DNA from: Diospyros lotus
Taxonomy: Eukaryota > Streptophyta > Magnoliopsida > Ericales > Ebenaceae
Reading direction: 5' to 3'
Assembly (NCBI RefSeq): GCF_014633365.1
Contig: NC_068344.1
Coordinates: 16,197,669 to 16,261,668 of the forward strand
Length of the DNA stretch: 64,000 bases
The position numbers and the translations under genes were made by a program. Below are positions 1 to 11,660 of the stretch, piece after piece. The notes beneath the pieces were generated by a model. That model was not told the DNA's origin, did no database searches, and was given only the letters and a program-made list of their open reading frames with translations. Each line of letters begins with the position of its first letter. Position 1 is the first letter of the stretch.

Positions 1-1
1 A

Positions 2-1938
2 TATGTTGATGGTATCATCGAGGCAAGTCATTAGGGATCTGCACATTGTTTGATAAGTCTTTTTGCGACTTTGTTGTTGTCTAATTCTCTATCTCGACCT
101 GAAATTGTGTGGGAAAAATGTTGGCAATACCTCTCCGATGATATACTTTACAACTGACGAAACATATTGCAACATGAAGGTATTCAATTATATTTTAATA
201 TTTGTTGCTACATAATTTAGCATTCAATAGTATTATGACAACGTTTCCAATATTTTTTAATTGTGTCCACAATATGCAGAATTGGAATTGACTGAAGAAG
301 AAATAAAGGGTTATACTCTTGTGGAGATAGAAAAGATACTAAGAAGCAGTGGAAAGAGTCTGCGAGATTTTCAATCAATGTCGTTCCCAGATGTTGAATA
401 TTTTTCCTGCTATCAAAATAGACTTATGCAACATGAATTACGATACAACAAAAATTCTATGTCCCAAGAGCACATTAAATTGGTATCTAATCTGAATGAT
501 GAGCAACGACATGTCTATGACATTGTAATGAATGCGGTGAGGTTGAATAGTTGGTACTTTTTTGTATACGGATATGGAGGAACTAGTAAGACCTTTGCGT
601 GGAAAACTCTATTCGCAGCTCTAAGATCGAAGGGAGAAATCGTGTTGAATGTAGCATAGAGTGGAATAGCATCTCTCATTCTACCCAGTGGTAGGACTAC
701 TTACTCTAGATTTGCAATTCCACTAAATTCGAATGAAGATTCAACTTGCAACATTAAATAAGGAAGTCCTCTTGTAGAGTTAATAATCAGAAGCAGTCTT
801 ATCATTTGGGACGAGGCTCCTATGATGAATAAATATTGTTTTGAGGCTTTGGATAGGAACATGAGAGATATTTTAAGATTCAGTAACCCCAATGAGTTTA
901 GAATTACCATTTGAAGGGAAGGTAGTCATCCTCGAAGGGGACTTTCGACAAATATTACTTGTGATTCCAAAATGTACTAGACAAGATATCGTGCTTGCAA
1001 CCATCAATTCATCGTACCTATGGAGAAATTGTAAGGTATTGAGATTGATAAAGAACATGAGGCTCCAAAATGTTGAATCTGATGAAGACTTGATCAACTT
1101 AAAGTCTTTTTTCTGAATGGATAACAAGCATAGGGGATGGAACAATTGGTCGTCCGAACGATGGTAATGCGGTTATTAATATACCGGATGACCTGTTGTT
1201 GAATGCATCAGATGATCCTGTTGCATCAATTGTAAATATCACGTATCCAAACTTTACTTTTAATGTCAATGAAACTGAATATCTTTAAGGTAGAGCTATA
1301 CTAGCACTGACTCTTGATGTTATGGAGACTGTCAATCAGTACATCATTTCACTTAATGTAGCTGAGGCAAATACATACTTAAGTTCAGACACAACTTGCA
1401 GATCATATTACAATGTTGATCTTTTACAAGCCTTCACACGCCTGAATTTTTAAATGAAATTAGGTGCTCTGGCATGCCGAACCATGAATTGAAGCTAAAG
1501 GTTGGCACTCCGGTTATGCTGTTGAGAAACATAGATCATTATGTGGGGTTATGCAATGGTACTAGGTTGGTTATCACAAGAACTGGAAATCACGTTCTTG
1601 AGGCAAAAATTCTGACAGGTAGCAATGTTGGATATAAGGTTTTTATTCCAAGGATGACATTGACCCCATCTGACCCTAAGCTGCCTTTCAGATTACGAAA
1701 GAGGCAATTCCCTCTTATTGTGTCGTATGCAATGACAATCAACAAAAGTCAAGGTCAATCACTGTCTCATATTGGATTGTACTTGAAGAAACCAGTTTTC
1801 AGTCACGAACAATTATACGTAGTTATTTCTAGAGTTACAAATCGCAAAGGATTGAAAATTTTGATTTGTGACAAAGATGGGAGCCAGACAAATTCAACAA
1901 CAAATGTAGTTTTTAAAGAGATTTTCCAAAATTTATAA
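2..1938 (+). pseudogene. Helitron PIF1-like helicase domain, broken
   Basis: In the living element this domain unwinds DNA during rolling-circle transposition. Visible order: a VDGIIEASH...VWEKCWQYLSDDILY segment (2-179, two in-frame stops); a good 100-base intron (GT at 180, AG at 279, phase 1) that restores the frame as QHE|ELEL; then the helicase core. Walker A at 570-593 reads GYGGTSKT, with Ser where the family has Gly before the catalytic Lys. Walker B reads DEAP at 810-821, and GDFRQILLVIPK follows at about 940. A C-terminal block (1474-1938) holds GTPVMLLRN, then TINKSQGQ and the VVISRV motif. Stops at 657, about 760 and about 912, frameshifts near 890 and 1115, and stops near 1290 and 1450 make it non-functional. 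Family assignment is firm; loss of function is plain from the sequence. Confidence 0.9.
180..279 (+). other. Intron inside Helitron helicase
   Basis: GT...AG intron with a T-rich 3' half. Splicing joins the frame starting at position 2 to the frame starting at 280 in phase 1, and the joined protein matches the conserved order of Helitron helicases. This supports the intron despite the gene's decay. Confidence 0.65.
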
Positions 1939-2340
1939 TAGTTCTCTCAAGATGTATTAACTTTTAAAACAAATGTATCACATTACCATATTGACTTCTT
2001 AAAATTTTATTATTGTCGTCTTTATTTACACATACAAAAATTATGGTTGTCAATTTTAAATAAATTCAATGCATAAGAACTTCCATGCATCGCACGGGTG
2101 ATAAACTAGTTCATTAATTAAAAGAAATGAATGCACTAAGTGAGTGAGAGAACGAGGGGCATTCTCCTCAAGAGGATTTTTCCATCAGACTAGCAACCTC
2201 TATTTTGTGCATCTTTTGGATATTTATAGGTGCTTGAATTTGAATTTTAAGACACCTACAACCTTCGAAAACTCTTATGAAAAAGTTTTCAAATCTAATC
2301 GGCTTTTTTTATATATTTATATATGTATATATGAAGAACA

Positions 2341-5300
2341 TGATAGAATTGAACAAATATAGCACACACCAAGAGGGGGGATGAATTGGTATAAATAAAA
2401 AAAATTCTTTTGAGAAGAGAAAATACTTTTGTAAAGTAAAGAATAAAAATAAAATCTTATTAATAAATAAGCAAAGTCAATAGAGCAAGGATGCAATCAT
2501 AAACGAGAAAAGATGAAGAACAGTGAAGACACAGATTTATAGTGGTTCAGCCTTCCAAGCTTAGTCCACTACCTTAACTATCCACTAAGGATTTTTAAAA
2601 CCACTTTCACTATCAAACCCCCTACTCAATACGAGCAGGTCCTCTAGTCCTTGACTAGGCAGTGTACAACCTCCCAATTTAATGGTCCCTTTAGCTACTG
2701 CTAGGAAAAATACAGAAATTGAAATAGAGATTCTAAGAGTACAATTCTTAGTTACAAACTCTCTCTTTAAATGAATGATCGAGGCTTAAAAGTAATGGAA
2801 CAGTTAAATATCAAAGCCTCTTAAATGAAAATACAGAGAGAAAAAGTTAAGAGCTCGATGTAACAGTGAAAGCACGATGATTCAAAATATTCAATATTTC
2901 TAACAGCTTTCAATGCGTCTTCAACCACCTATTTATAGTTGATGGTGGGCAAGATTGAATTTTGGACCGTTGTGGGTAGTTGGGCGAGCATTTAATGCAC
3001 CAAAAACTAGCCGTTATAAGTTTCTGTGAAACACATAGTCGACAGAGAAAATAGCTTAGTCAACTATTTTATCAAATAAAACTGACCATAGTCGACAGAT
3101 ACAAAATCATAGTCGACTATTTCTAACACAAATTTTTCATAGTCGACAGATACAAAGGCATAGTCGACAGATGATAAAATATGAAGAGAATTTTGAATTT
3201 AAAGAACAAAAATAGTCGACAGATGAAAAGTCATAGTCGACTATCCTTACTTGATAGTCGACAGATGCCTTAAATAGTCGACAGATCAAAAAAACATAGT
3301 CGACTATCCTCATAACATAATCGACTATTTTTAGGCATAGTCAACAGTATTAAACCACATAGTCGATTATCCTTTTAAAAACATTAAAAACCTAACAAAT
3401 CCTCATTTTGATTCTTTTGAAAGCAAGTTGAGATTATCAAAAGATGTCTATTTTTAAATGAACCACACTCAACTATACTCAAAATTCTTCTATAGGATTT
3501 TATACCTTGCTTCAAAATTTACATATTAAAAATTTATTTTCTCATTCATATAATCCATATTGTAGAGATTGATTTTCATATAGTCATTATCAAAATCATT
3601 TTATTACTAAGAGTAAAATATCAGAACATTCTTTTTCTTGTCTATACGAACGACTAATATATAATTTGAAGCTAAAAATATAGATAATTTTAATGAAAGA
3701 ATGTTTAGATAGTATTTAATAAAAATTTGTTTGTTTGAAAATGCAGAATAGTCTCACTTAATACAATCTCAGTGGCTATATTTTTCAAATTTTTGAAACT
3801 GTTAATCGAGTAAAATCAAGATTACTCAAGTGGTTTTAACATTTAGTCGATCAAACGACTTATTACTTGAGTACTAAATAATCTTACTCAAATAAGATTA
3901 TCATACAGATATTTCATTACTCGACTATTCAACTTAGTTACTCAACTAAAGGAAATAATACTCGTTTAATTAACAAATGTCTCTTAGTCAATTAACTTTT
4001 TAACTAATTTATTACTCTAGGAATGTTACTCAATTATATAAATATGTTACTTGACTAAAAATATATTACTCGATTAAAAAAAATCTCTTAGTTGATTAAC
4101 ACTTTTAATTACCTTATTATTCTAAAAATGTTACTCAATCATATGAATATGTTACTCGACTAAAAAGATATCATTCGCTTAAAAAAGATCCCTTAGTTGA
4201 TTGATTTTTTTTTTAAGTACTTTTGCTGCTTAAGAATGTTGCTTGATTACTCAAATATGTTACTCGCCTAAAGCAAATATTATTCAATTAAAAATAATAT
4301 CATAGCCGATTAAATTTTTAAATACTTTTACTGCTTGAAAATATTACTCAATTACTCGAATATGTTACTCAATTACAATAGATAGTAATCGATTAAAAAA
4401 ACATCTCTTAGTCAATTAACTTTTTAAGTGCAGAAAAGTAATACTTGATTGACACACATAATACTTGATTAAAATAACTCTTAATTGATTAAATCTTTTA
4501 GTACTACATTTTCAGTATACTTTACTTCACTAATTAATGTTCATTACTCTTGTAATATTTGAATGTGAGTTAAAACTTGAGTAATGCAGAGTATTACTTA
4601 ACTAACTTTTTCCTGATGTTTTGTAACTTTAATTACTTGATTATTGATTTCAAAACTCAATTTCTTAACATTAAATACTCGAGAATTAATCATTCAACAG
4701 TCAACTATCATGTTTTAAATCCTTCATACACTCGAATGATTTGCTTATCAAGTAATAAGTACTTAACCTTTAATTCTTTCACAACATAATTAAATTTTAA
4801 AATATTTGAATGAATTTATTAGAACATTAAAAACCTTTAGCACTTGATGTTTTTCTTTCTAAACATCAAATAGATTTGAACTGCTTAAAGAATTTTCAAA
4901 TGATTTTTCAGAACTCAAGTATCATTATATTGAATAAATATATCAAAATCATTTTTACTTGAGTTTGTACTTCAAAACCTTGAAGGAATGTATAATCATA
5001 CATTCATTCATTCTTAAAGAATTTTATATCAAAATGATTTTTGCTCAAATATTTAAAGTATTCAAACCTTAAGTGTTAATCCTTCAAATTTCCAAAACAT
5101 TTGAGTGAATGTATAATTTTCACTTATCCATTCTTTTTGAATGGATGTATCAAGGATTGAGAATTCAAGGACTTGATTGTATCTCTTAAACATCAAGTAC
5201 GCAATTTGAACATTCACATTATTTGAAACACATTTCTTTAACACTTCCAAATGCATTTCTTTTAAACCTTAAGTTTTAAGATGATTACTCAAGCAATACT

Positions 5301-5608
5301 ATTTTGATACTTGAATAATGCTTTAATTTAAGCTTACTCTACATGTTACTTGATTAACACATGTTTGAATACTTAGGATATCATTTTTAAGTCATTCAAA
5401 TATATTCAAGTATACTCTAAGCACAAGTCATTTGATTTCACTTATATGTTATGGACACTTAGGTTAATCCTTGAAAATCTAGAGTAACATATTAAAATTA
5501 ATCCTATTGAAGCTCATGTCTTCCAAGTATTTATTAGGTAACGGAGAGAGTTCATTAAACTTTTGCATTTTTCTCATCATCAAAACATCCTCAAAATCAA
5601 ACTCAACA
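2341..5608 (-). mobile_element. Copia-type LTR (minus strand), rich in palindromes
   Basis: No coding sequence. Read on the minus strand it starts TGTTGAGTTTGATTTTGAGG at 5608 and soon has the TTTTGATGATGA block that also opens the solo LTR at 29340. It ends near 2341 shortly after a CCCCCCTCTTGG block, also shared with that LTR. A minus-strand TATA box (CTATAAATAGG, about 2927-2938) lies downstream of two motif clusters: about 14 copies of ATAGTCGAC-type sequence at 3030-3390, and many CTCGATTAA/AGTCGATTAA-type motifs at 3790-4560. The length (about 3.3 kb) is long for an LTR. I found no matching 5-bp target duplication (GAACA on the left, ATCTC on the right), so one boundary may be wrong or rearranged. 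It may be a solo LTR or a fragment of a larger element. Confidence 0.6.
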
Positions 5609-5639
5609 ATCTCATTCAAAAACCTTATTGGAAGCTGCG

Positions 5640-5960
5640 GATGAAACCAAACAAGAAGTTAGAATTATAAAGAAAATTTCATAACCAAATCCAAGTTAAG
5701 AAAGAATGGTGGCTGTTATTTGGTGTCACAAGAAAGGTCACACAAAGAAACACTATTACAAGTGGAAAAACTCCTAGAAGAAGAAATGTGACAAGAATAT
5801 AGAAAACAGTGACAAAGAGACAGTTGCATCTACATTTGAAAAGGTTATTATTATTATTGACAAGAACTTGGTAGGTTTCTCAAGTTGTTGTTGTCTGGAT
5901 ACAATAATTAAAATTTGTTTGTTTTGAAAAAACTCAACAAAAGGTTAACAATGCCAGGGA
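5640..5960 (+). pseudogene. Copia gag zinc-knuckle remnant
   Basis: A short fragment resembling the nucleocapsid end of a Ty1/copia Gag. Around 5709-5772 the sequence encodes WCHKKGHTKKHYYKWKNS. Removing one T near 5720 would give CYW before CHKKGH, i.e. the CX2CX4HX4C zinc knuckle, with the last Cys changed to Tyr. Downstream NSDKETVASTFEKV and acidic residues resemble the linker before the protease of plant copia elements. A stop follows the knuckle immediately and no protease, integrase or reverse transcriptase can be followed. It is a dead fragment; the family call rests on this one motif. Confidence 0.45.
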
Positions 5961-6502
5961 GAGAACAAGGTCGTCTAGGAGAGTGTCGTGAGAAGATCGA
6001 TCCATTGTTTGAAAGAAGCCAACTATCCTAGAAAAGACAGTGTACAAGACAAAAATAGGTTAGAAGGCAAGTGGGGATTTCTCCCGTGCAAGACCTTCAA
6101 TACTTAAGTCAAAATGTGACATGGTGAAGTTCGAATGTAACAAAAGTATGTAGAAGGATGTTAGGTAGTCCAGTGAGTGGTTCTCAGGAGAAAGGGATTT
6201 CTTCCAGGAGAAGTTGAGTTACTAGGGTGTCCAAAATAAGAAAGGTTAGGCTAGCTGGAAATGATCCCCCATATGTGAAGGGTGTAGGGGTATTTATAAC
6301 CTTTGTGATTGGGATATGTGGCATGCATGCAGGATGTGGTGTTTTTTCAATCGCAAGCCGCGATATTGTCTCGGCCACACATGGTTGTCCTGGAGTTAAG
6401 CTTGGAATAGTGTTTTCATTAAAAATCCCCCTAGAGGACTGCTCCCCTAAAGGAAGGAGAATATGTTTCAGGCAGGCCATGTTGTGCGAGATAATGTTGG
6501 GC
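5961..6502. repeat. Unclassified LTR-like repeat debris
   Basis: No gene. Phrases such as GATTTCTCCCGTGCAAGACC followed by CTTAAGTCA (about 6070-6110) recur at 11690-11730 and, in part, at 18200-18240 and 61380-61400, so this belongs to a dispersed repeat group. The small reading frames on both strands (6184-6529) overlap each other and match nothing I know. Confidence 0.4.
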
Positions 6503-6507
6503 AAAGT
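6503..6507. repeat. Target-site duplication AAAGT (left)
   Basis: Matches 8830-8834 exactly and delimits the solo LTR. Confidence 0.8.
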
Positions 6508-8829
6508 TATAATATTCCAGATTTTCTAAAAGTCTCAAGTGTAATTTAACCTGGGCCATAAGTGAAATTTTTAGATAAATTCGGGTTATAGTATAATTTC
6601 TACAATTATCAGTACTAAATCAACTGTGGGGAATGCCCTACAGCTTAGATAAATAAGGAAATGGATATGGGATTGACGAGAGTTTCGAGATGTGAATTAT
6701 AGCATAAAAAAATTAAATCAGAAACGATTTTCAGTACAGCTAAAATACAACTATGATTTGGGCTGAAAAACTGAATTATCGTAAGAGACTTTTGGGAAGT
6801 CAATAGAACACCGAGGGGGCTCTGATTTTATGCAAGGATCAACCCTGAAGTGGTTTCGAGATGAAACAAATGTCCGGTGAGGGCACAAGGATGAAATCGT
6901 CCTTATCAAGTAAGCCTTGAGTTATTAATTGTAGATTTTCAATATTGTAATGCAAATTAAATTGACGTTTGAGGGCATATTTGCAATTAGGGAATTGCTC
7001 AAGTGAAATAGAGATGAAATTACAGTTTAAATGTATAATTTCTTATATATATTGATGTAATATATACTATTATATATGTATATATATAGTTGTCCCCGTG
7101 AGAGGCCATGCCTCTACATCTTCATAGCCGAGATTTGCGCAAGATTTGGAGAGATTTGGCAACGAGATTTGAAAAGAGAAATCCATGGGAGATCTGGGGT
7201 AGTTGAAGCAAAGGAGCAGGGAGCAAGATTATGATGTATAATTTATACATATATATATATTAACGTTTCATGGAAACCAAGCAACAGCTTGCCTAAAAAT
7301 TGGCAGGGGCTTTGTCTGATCAAGAGAAGCAGCAAGCAAATGGGAGGAGATTGAGAAAGAGAGAGAGAGAGAGAGAGAGAGCTGGGGCTGATGGCAGCCA
7401 AAGGAGACAGCCATGGTTGCAGGCGGTAAGCGGTAAGCTGCCATGGCAGCAAAGCTGCTGTTACAACAACCGCGAGTGGAGTAGGCGCGGCAGCGGCAGC
7501 CAGCAATGGCCGTGACGAAGGACGGCAAGGGTGTGGGCAACAGCCGACGAGGCCGTGGTGGCATTAGGTGCGAGAAGGAAGGCCGACGAAGCTGGGCTGT
7601 GTGCGCACGGCATTATGTTACAGGAAGAAGAAGAAGGAGAAGAAAAGAATGAAAAAAAGAAAGGAAAAGGAAACAAGAAATAAAATAAAAATAGAAAAAG
7701 TGAAGAAAATAGGGGAAAAGTCTCCGAAAAATCTCAAAAATATACAGAAATTAATTTGGAGCTAGGAGAGCATACCCGAGGCCAAGAAATTATCCGAGCG
7801 TGCATTTCAAGATTAGGGCACACATATAGAGGAAGCCTGATATGCTAAGTTAAGGTAAATAAAATTTCCTATAAAATTCTAAAAAATCAGGAAAGTTATT
7901 TTATGAATTGTTATAGAGAAATATTTATTTTAGATTTATTGAAGAAAAATAGGAAGAAATAGAGGAAATTCATGAAAAATTAGGAAAAATAGAATATTGA
8001 TATCCTTGAATAAATATGATGAGGTTATGAATTAAGAACATTAGAAGCTTGGCATGAGAATCAAAATATTTTATGACACATTTGAGGCAAGTGGTTTGAT
8101 CCAAAACCCAATTTCATGTAAATGATTTGATCATGTTGTCATGCCTTAATGTGAATATATATATGTATAATGCATTTACATTCTATGATGAAATGTACAT
8201 ATGTACACGATAATATTATTAATCATGCATTCGCATAAGGGTTTGAGAGTACGGGCCGGTACTGCTGCTCTTCCAAGGATGCACCCATACATCTCGGCAT
8301 GTGGCAGAAAGCCGTAAAAATGGGGAATAGCATTAAGGTACAATCGGCTCAAACTGAAATGAAAGGAAAATACATTTTACATATTGCATACATGCATAAA
8401 ACAGGTTTATTATACCCTTACTTAGATGATTCATCATCTAACTTGGGTTTTGCCCTTGGAATATTTAAACGTTCCAAATGAATATTGTAATAAAAACAAG
8501 GATGAATGATGCATGAAATAGCACTTAGCAAAGTGCATGATGAATTGATTGTATGTTATGTAGCCCATGTATTTAAGTTCTACTATTTTGAATTCTGAAT
8601 ATTTTAAGGAATGATGATGTATAACCTTATTTATGGTTAATATTAAAGTTAAGGTTCGATTTTACCTTTCGTATTTGATGTTATGATGATTTCATTTGAA
8701 ATAGATGAATGAAAATTTTGGGATGGATATGAGAAATGATATGGTTCAGCTGTAGTTTGAATAGAAATAAAATTTATTATCCCAGAATTGTCCTAAGTTA
8801 TAACACGCCTGAGAAAGTGGGGTGTTACA
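6508..8829 (+). mobile_element. Solo LTR, gypsy-like, TSD AAAGT
   Basis: A 2322-bp element flanked by perfect 5-bp duplications AAAGT (6503-6507 and 8830-8834). It starts TATAATATTCC and ends CTGAGAAAGTGGGGTGTTACA. The homologous copy at 25458-27471 on the other strand starts TGCAATATTCC and ends the same way, so TG has become TA here. Shared blocks between the two include CCAATTT...GGTTTCGAGATGAAACAAA (about 6855) and ACGGGCCGGTACTGC with AAGGATGCACCCATAC (about 8250-8290). No gag or pol lies between the duplications, so this is a solo LTR left by recombination. It includes a (GA)n run (7355-7381), a GC-richer block (7380-7620) and (TA)n stretches. ORFs in it are not protein genes. Confidence 0.85.
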
Positions 8830-8834
8830 AAAGT

Positions 8835-9730
8835 TGTGAGAGAGTAGGTTCTCTCTTAATTTTTCCCAAGAGAATGGCTTGACTGAGTGGATCCTAATGT
8901 GCGAGGTTTTTCTTTGAGAATATTGACCCAAAGAATACTGTATGTCCTGAAGTCCTTCGGGAGAACTTCCTCTCCCTAGGAAACTCTTTTGAGAGAATGA
9001 CTTTTTCTAGGATAATGCCTTCTTCGGGATAACTCCTCCTCAAAAGATATGCTATAACAATGGCTCCCCACTCTTGTCTTTGACTGAAAGTCAAAAGGAA
9101 GAGTACCCTAAGAGTGGTAGAGTTGCCCCGGAGCGGCCAAGACTTGCTCAAATTTAGTGCTTCGATTAGCTAGAAGAAAAAATGAGTTGCCTAGGAAAAG
9201 AGTGCATGTTGCTAATATGAGAGAGACACATTTCTAGTCTAGAAAAGGCACAGACATAATGATTGCACATCATTTTTCTTTTTGGGTAAGGGGTTTATAA
9301 ATTGCAGAGGGCCCCCCTGTGGGTCCTTACTTTATGCCCTTGCTAAAATTCTAGTGCATTAAACTCACCTTAGAGAACTTCGTTTCCCGAAGAATGTCCA
9401 CACTAGTTCCCAAAGAAGTTATTAACCAGTTGCCTAGAAGAATTTCACCTAGAGGAGTTGTCTAGGAGAATCATTCTAGAGGATTTTCTTGTTTCTCAAA
9501 TAACCTCAACTCTTGATTCTTGTTAGGAAATAGATAATTTAAGGGCAATGGTTTAGGTAAGGATTGCTGAAAATGAAAGGTTGGTTTGTGAAGCTTGAGA
9601 GCGTAACAACAATAGCAGTTGTAGGAGCAGCAGCAACAACATCAACAATAAGAAGAAGCTGATGAAAGCTAAGGGGAGGCTGAAATCCCCTTAGCAAGAA
9701 GTAAGAGGGTGAGGGACAAAGCTGTTGTTA
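8835..9730. repeat. Short degenerate repeats, LTR-like debris
   Basis: Many loosely repeated phrases of the type CTTCGGGAGAACTTCC, CCTAGGAAACTC, TCTAGGAGAATCATTC (8850-9060 and 9360-9500), resembling the array at 20940-21800. A CAACAA-rich stretch at 9605-9650 and a run decoding as EAEIPLARSKRVRDKAV (about 9680-9730) could be gag remnants. No intact gene is visible. Confidence 0.4.
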
Positions 9731-11110
9731 ATGATGTGTCCTAATGCTAGATTTAGATGACGTCTAGTGGACTTGTAATAAAATACATTTGATGTATCTT
9801 TATATATAATTAATAAAATATAAGTTTATTATCATTCATAAACTCTCTAGTTTCTTGTATAAATGAGTCATCGGATCTCCTATATTGAGAGTCTTATTCT
9901 TACAGTGTTAAGAATCTGTGATGAGATTATTTAATAACATAATTTCTTAAATATTTATGGTCCTTAGATTAATCGGATGGGAACTTTGATTAGTTGAGTA
10001 TGGATTTATTCTAATCTACCTTGAAATTTTTGTGATATTCATTGTGGAGTTATAAACAATTGTTATTTAATTATTGTGAGGTCATTTTGAGTATAACTTT
10101 TTGTATTTGTTAATTCTAAATAGTGGATTTTAGTCAAAGTTTTCCTTGTTATTTTTTGCTTTTTTTTTGCGTTAAATCTTAATTTGTATTTTATTGTGTG
10201 ATTATTTAATATCACAGTTTTACTCATTTAATTTCATAACTATTACTCTTTTATTAATTATCTTCTTTATTCTATTTTAAAAAATATTTCTCATTTTCAT
10301 TTTCTTTCTTTTTTTCATAGAGTTGTCTTTTAAACTTTTTTCTTCCTTTTTCTTGTTTTTTCAATTATAAATATAGATTTAACTTATCCATTTTTTTTTC
10401 TCCACATGTGTAAAACTCTAAAAATTTGGGATAATTTACAATTTTTAAAACATATTTTTTTATGAGACAAATCAGTAAAATAAATAAATTAGAAATTTTA
10501 TTTATTTGTTTTATGTGAAATTTCATTTATGGTATTGACAATTAAATAAGGGGGTAAGTACAATAAATTGAATAAATAAAAAATAAAAAATTAATTATTT
10601 AATTTATTAAAGGGTAAATTGCATTGACAACTCCTAGGTTTGATATAATTATAAAAACACATCTCATATTTCAAAATTTATAGAGACTAACTCTACCATT
10701 GCAGTTAAAGAAAAATGGACAATTTTACCCTCATTTTCTTTCCCAACTCTCATCCGTTGTCGTCTCCCTCGTCTTCCTCTTCTATCTCACAAAATATATT
10801 TTTTATTTAGATTTTATTCTTATAATTGAAAAATGCTTTTTGTAAAATTTGAAAAAAAAAAAATTCTAATAGCAAAAAATATATAATTGAAATTGAAAAT
10901 ATATAATTAAATATTACAAGAATAAGTAAATAATAGAAAAAAAATATTCTAGATCACAAAAAAATCATTTCTAAATATTTATATATAAACTAAATATATA
11001 TAATATTTTCTTTTTTAATGAAATATGTATAATATTTTCAAAAAAATGTCTTTAATTTATAAACAATTTTAAATTGTAATAAAGTTACACAAAAAATGTA
11101 CTAGATTCCA
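9731..11110. other. AT-rich stretch, no gene seen
   Basis: Very AT-rich, with long A and T runs and no reading frame of note. At about 10612 the phrase GGGTAAATTGCATTGACAAC resembles the outer end of Mutator-like inverted-repeat elements (compare 49575 and 50233), but I could not find its partner end. Otherwise I see nothing to annotate. Confidence 0.4.
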
Positions 11111-11660
11111 TTGACAACAGGGTTATATTTTGAAATTTATTGTTGATTGAATTGTAGCCAAGAGAAAGAAAGAGAACTAGGTTCAATGCTTAGCATAACT
11201 AATGGTGTGGCTTGAAAAAAAAAGAGAGGGTGGAATAGACAACTCCTAAAAATTGGAAACCCCAACACCAAACGAAAATTAACACTTGAAACCCTAGCTA
11301 GCTGAAGCAATTGGAATCCCAAACATCGAGCAAAAATTAACACTTAAACCACAATTAGAGTTTACTATGTACCACTAGTAACAAAATGGAACAAACCCTA
11401 GCAATTTTGCTGACTTGGGTTTCCATTGTTAGAAATAAATGGGCAAAGAAAAGGAAGAGAATAGGAATATTAAGAAGATGATGATAAAAAACAACAATTC
11501 ACCTATCAAATTAGTCGATGACGACCTTCTCTCTGTTGGAAAAGAAACCTTTTTTGCACACAAGAAGAGAAAGGCCAGGAACCACCAGAAGAGATTGGTA
11601 GTAAGGGGCTCGACTCACGAGCCGAATGAGCTGAAGGGCAGAGTACCAGATGAGTAGTTT
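11111..11660. other. Low-complexity intergenic sequence, small duplicated block
   Basis: Two imperfect copies of a block containing TTGGAA-CCC-AACA and AAAATTAACACTT (about 11254-11292 and 11311-11348) lie about 57 bases apart. A 72-residue frame at 11439-11657 (lysine-rich, starting MGKEKEENRN) is open, but I do not recognise it and give it little weight. Confidence 0.3.

Larger units (their letters stand above)
1..2109 (+). mobile_element. 3' part of a decayed autonomous Helitron
   Basis: This is the C-terminal half of a Helitron RepHel gene followed by the element's 3' terminus. The helicase reading frame is described separately. After its stop codon comes about 160 bases of AT-rich tail, then an imperfect GC-rich hairpin (2082-2098, TGC/GCA-closed arms with one mismatch) and the sequence ATAAACTAGT. 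This matches the classic Helitron 3' signature of a short hairpin just upstream of a terminal CTRR, here CTAG at 2106-2109, next to a host T. The 5' part (Rep domain and TC terminus) lies outside the window. Rolling-circle Helitrons make no target duplication, so none is expected. The hairpin plus CTAG is seen directly; calling this the true end is an inference from position. Confidence 0.82.

Noticed and set aside
2341..5608. Solo LTR with target duplication.
   Set aside because: The LTR identity is kept, but no pentamer pair matches at the tested ends, so a clean solo insertion is not claimed.
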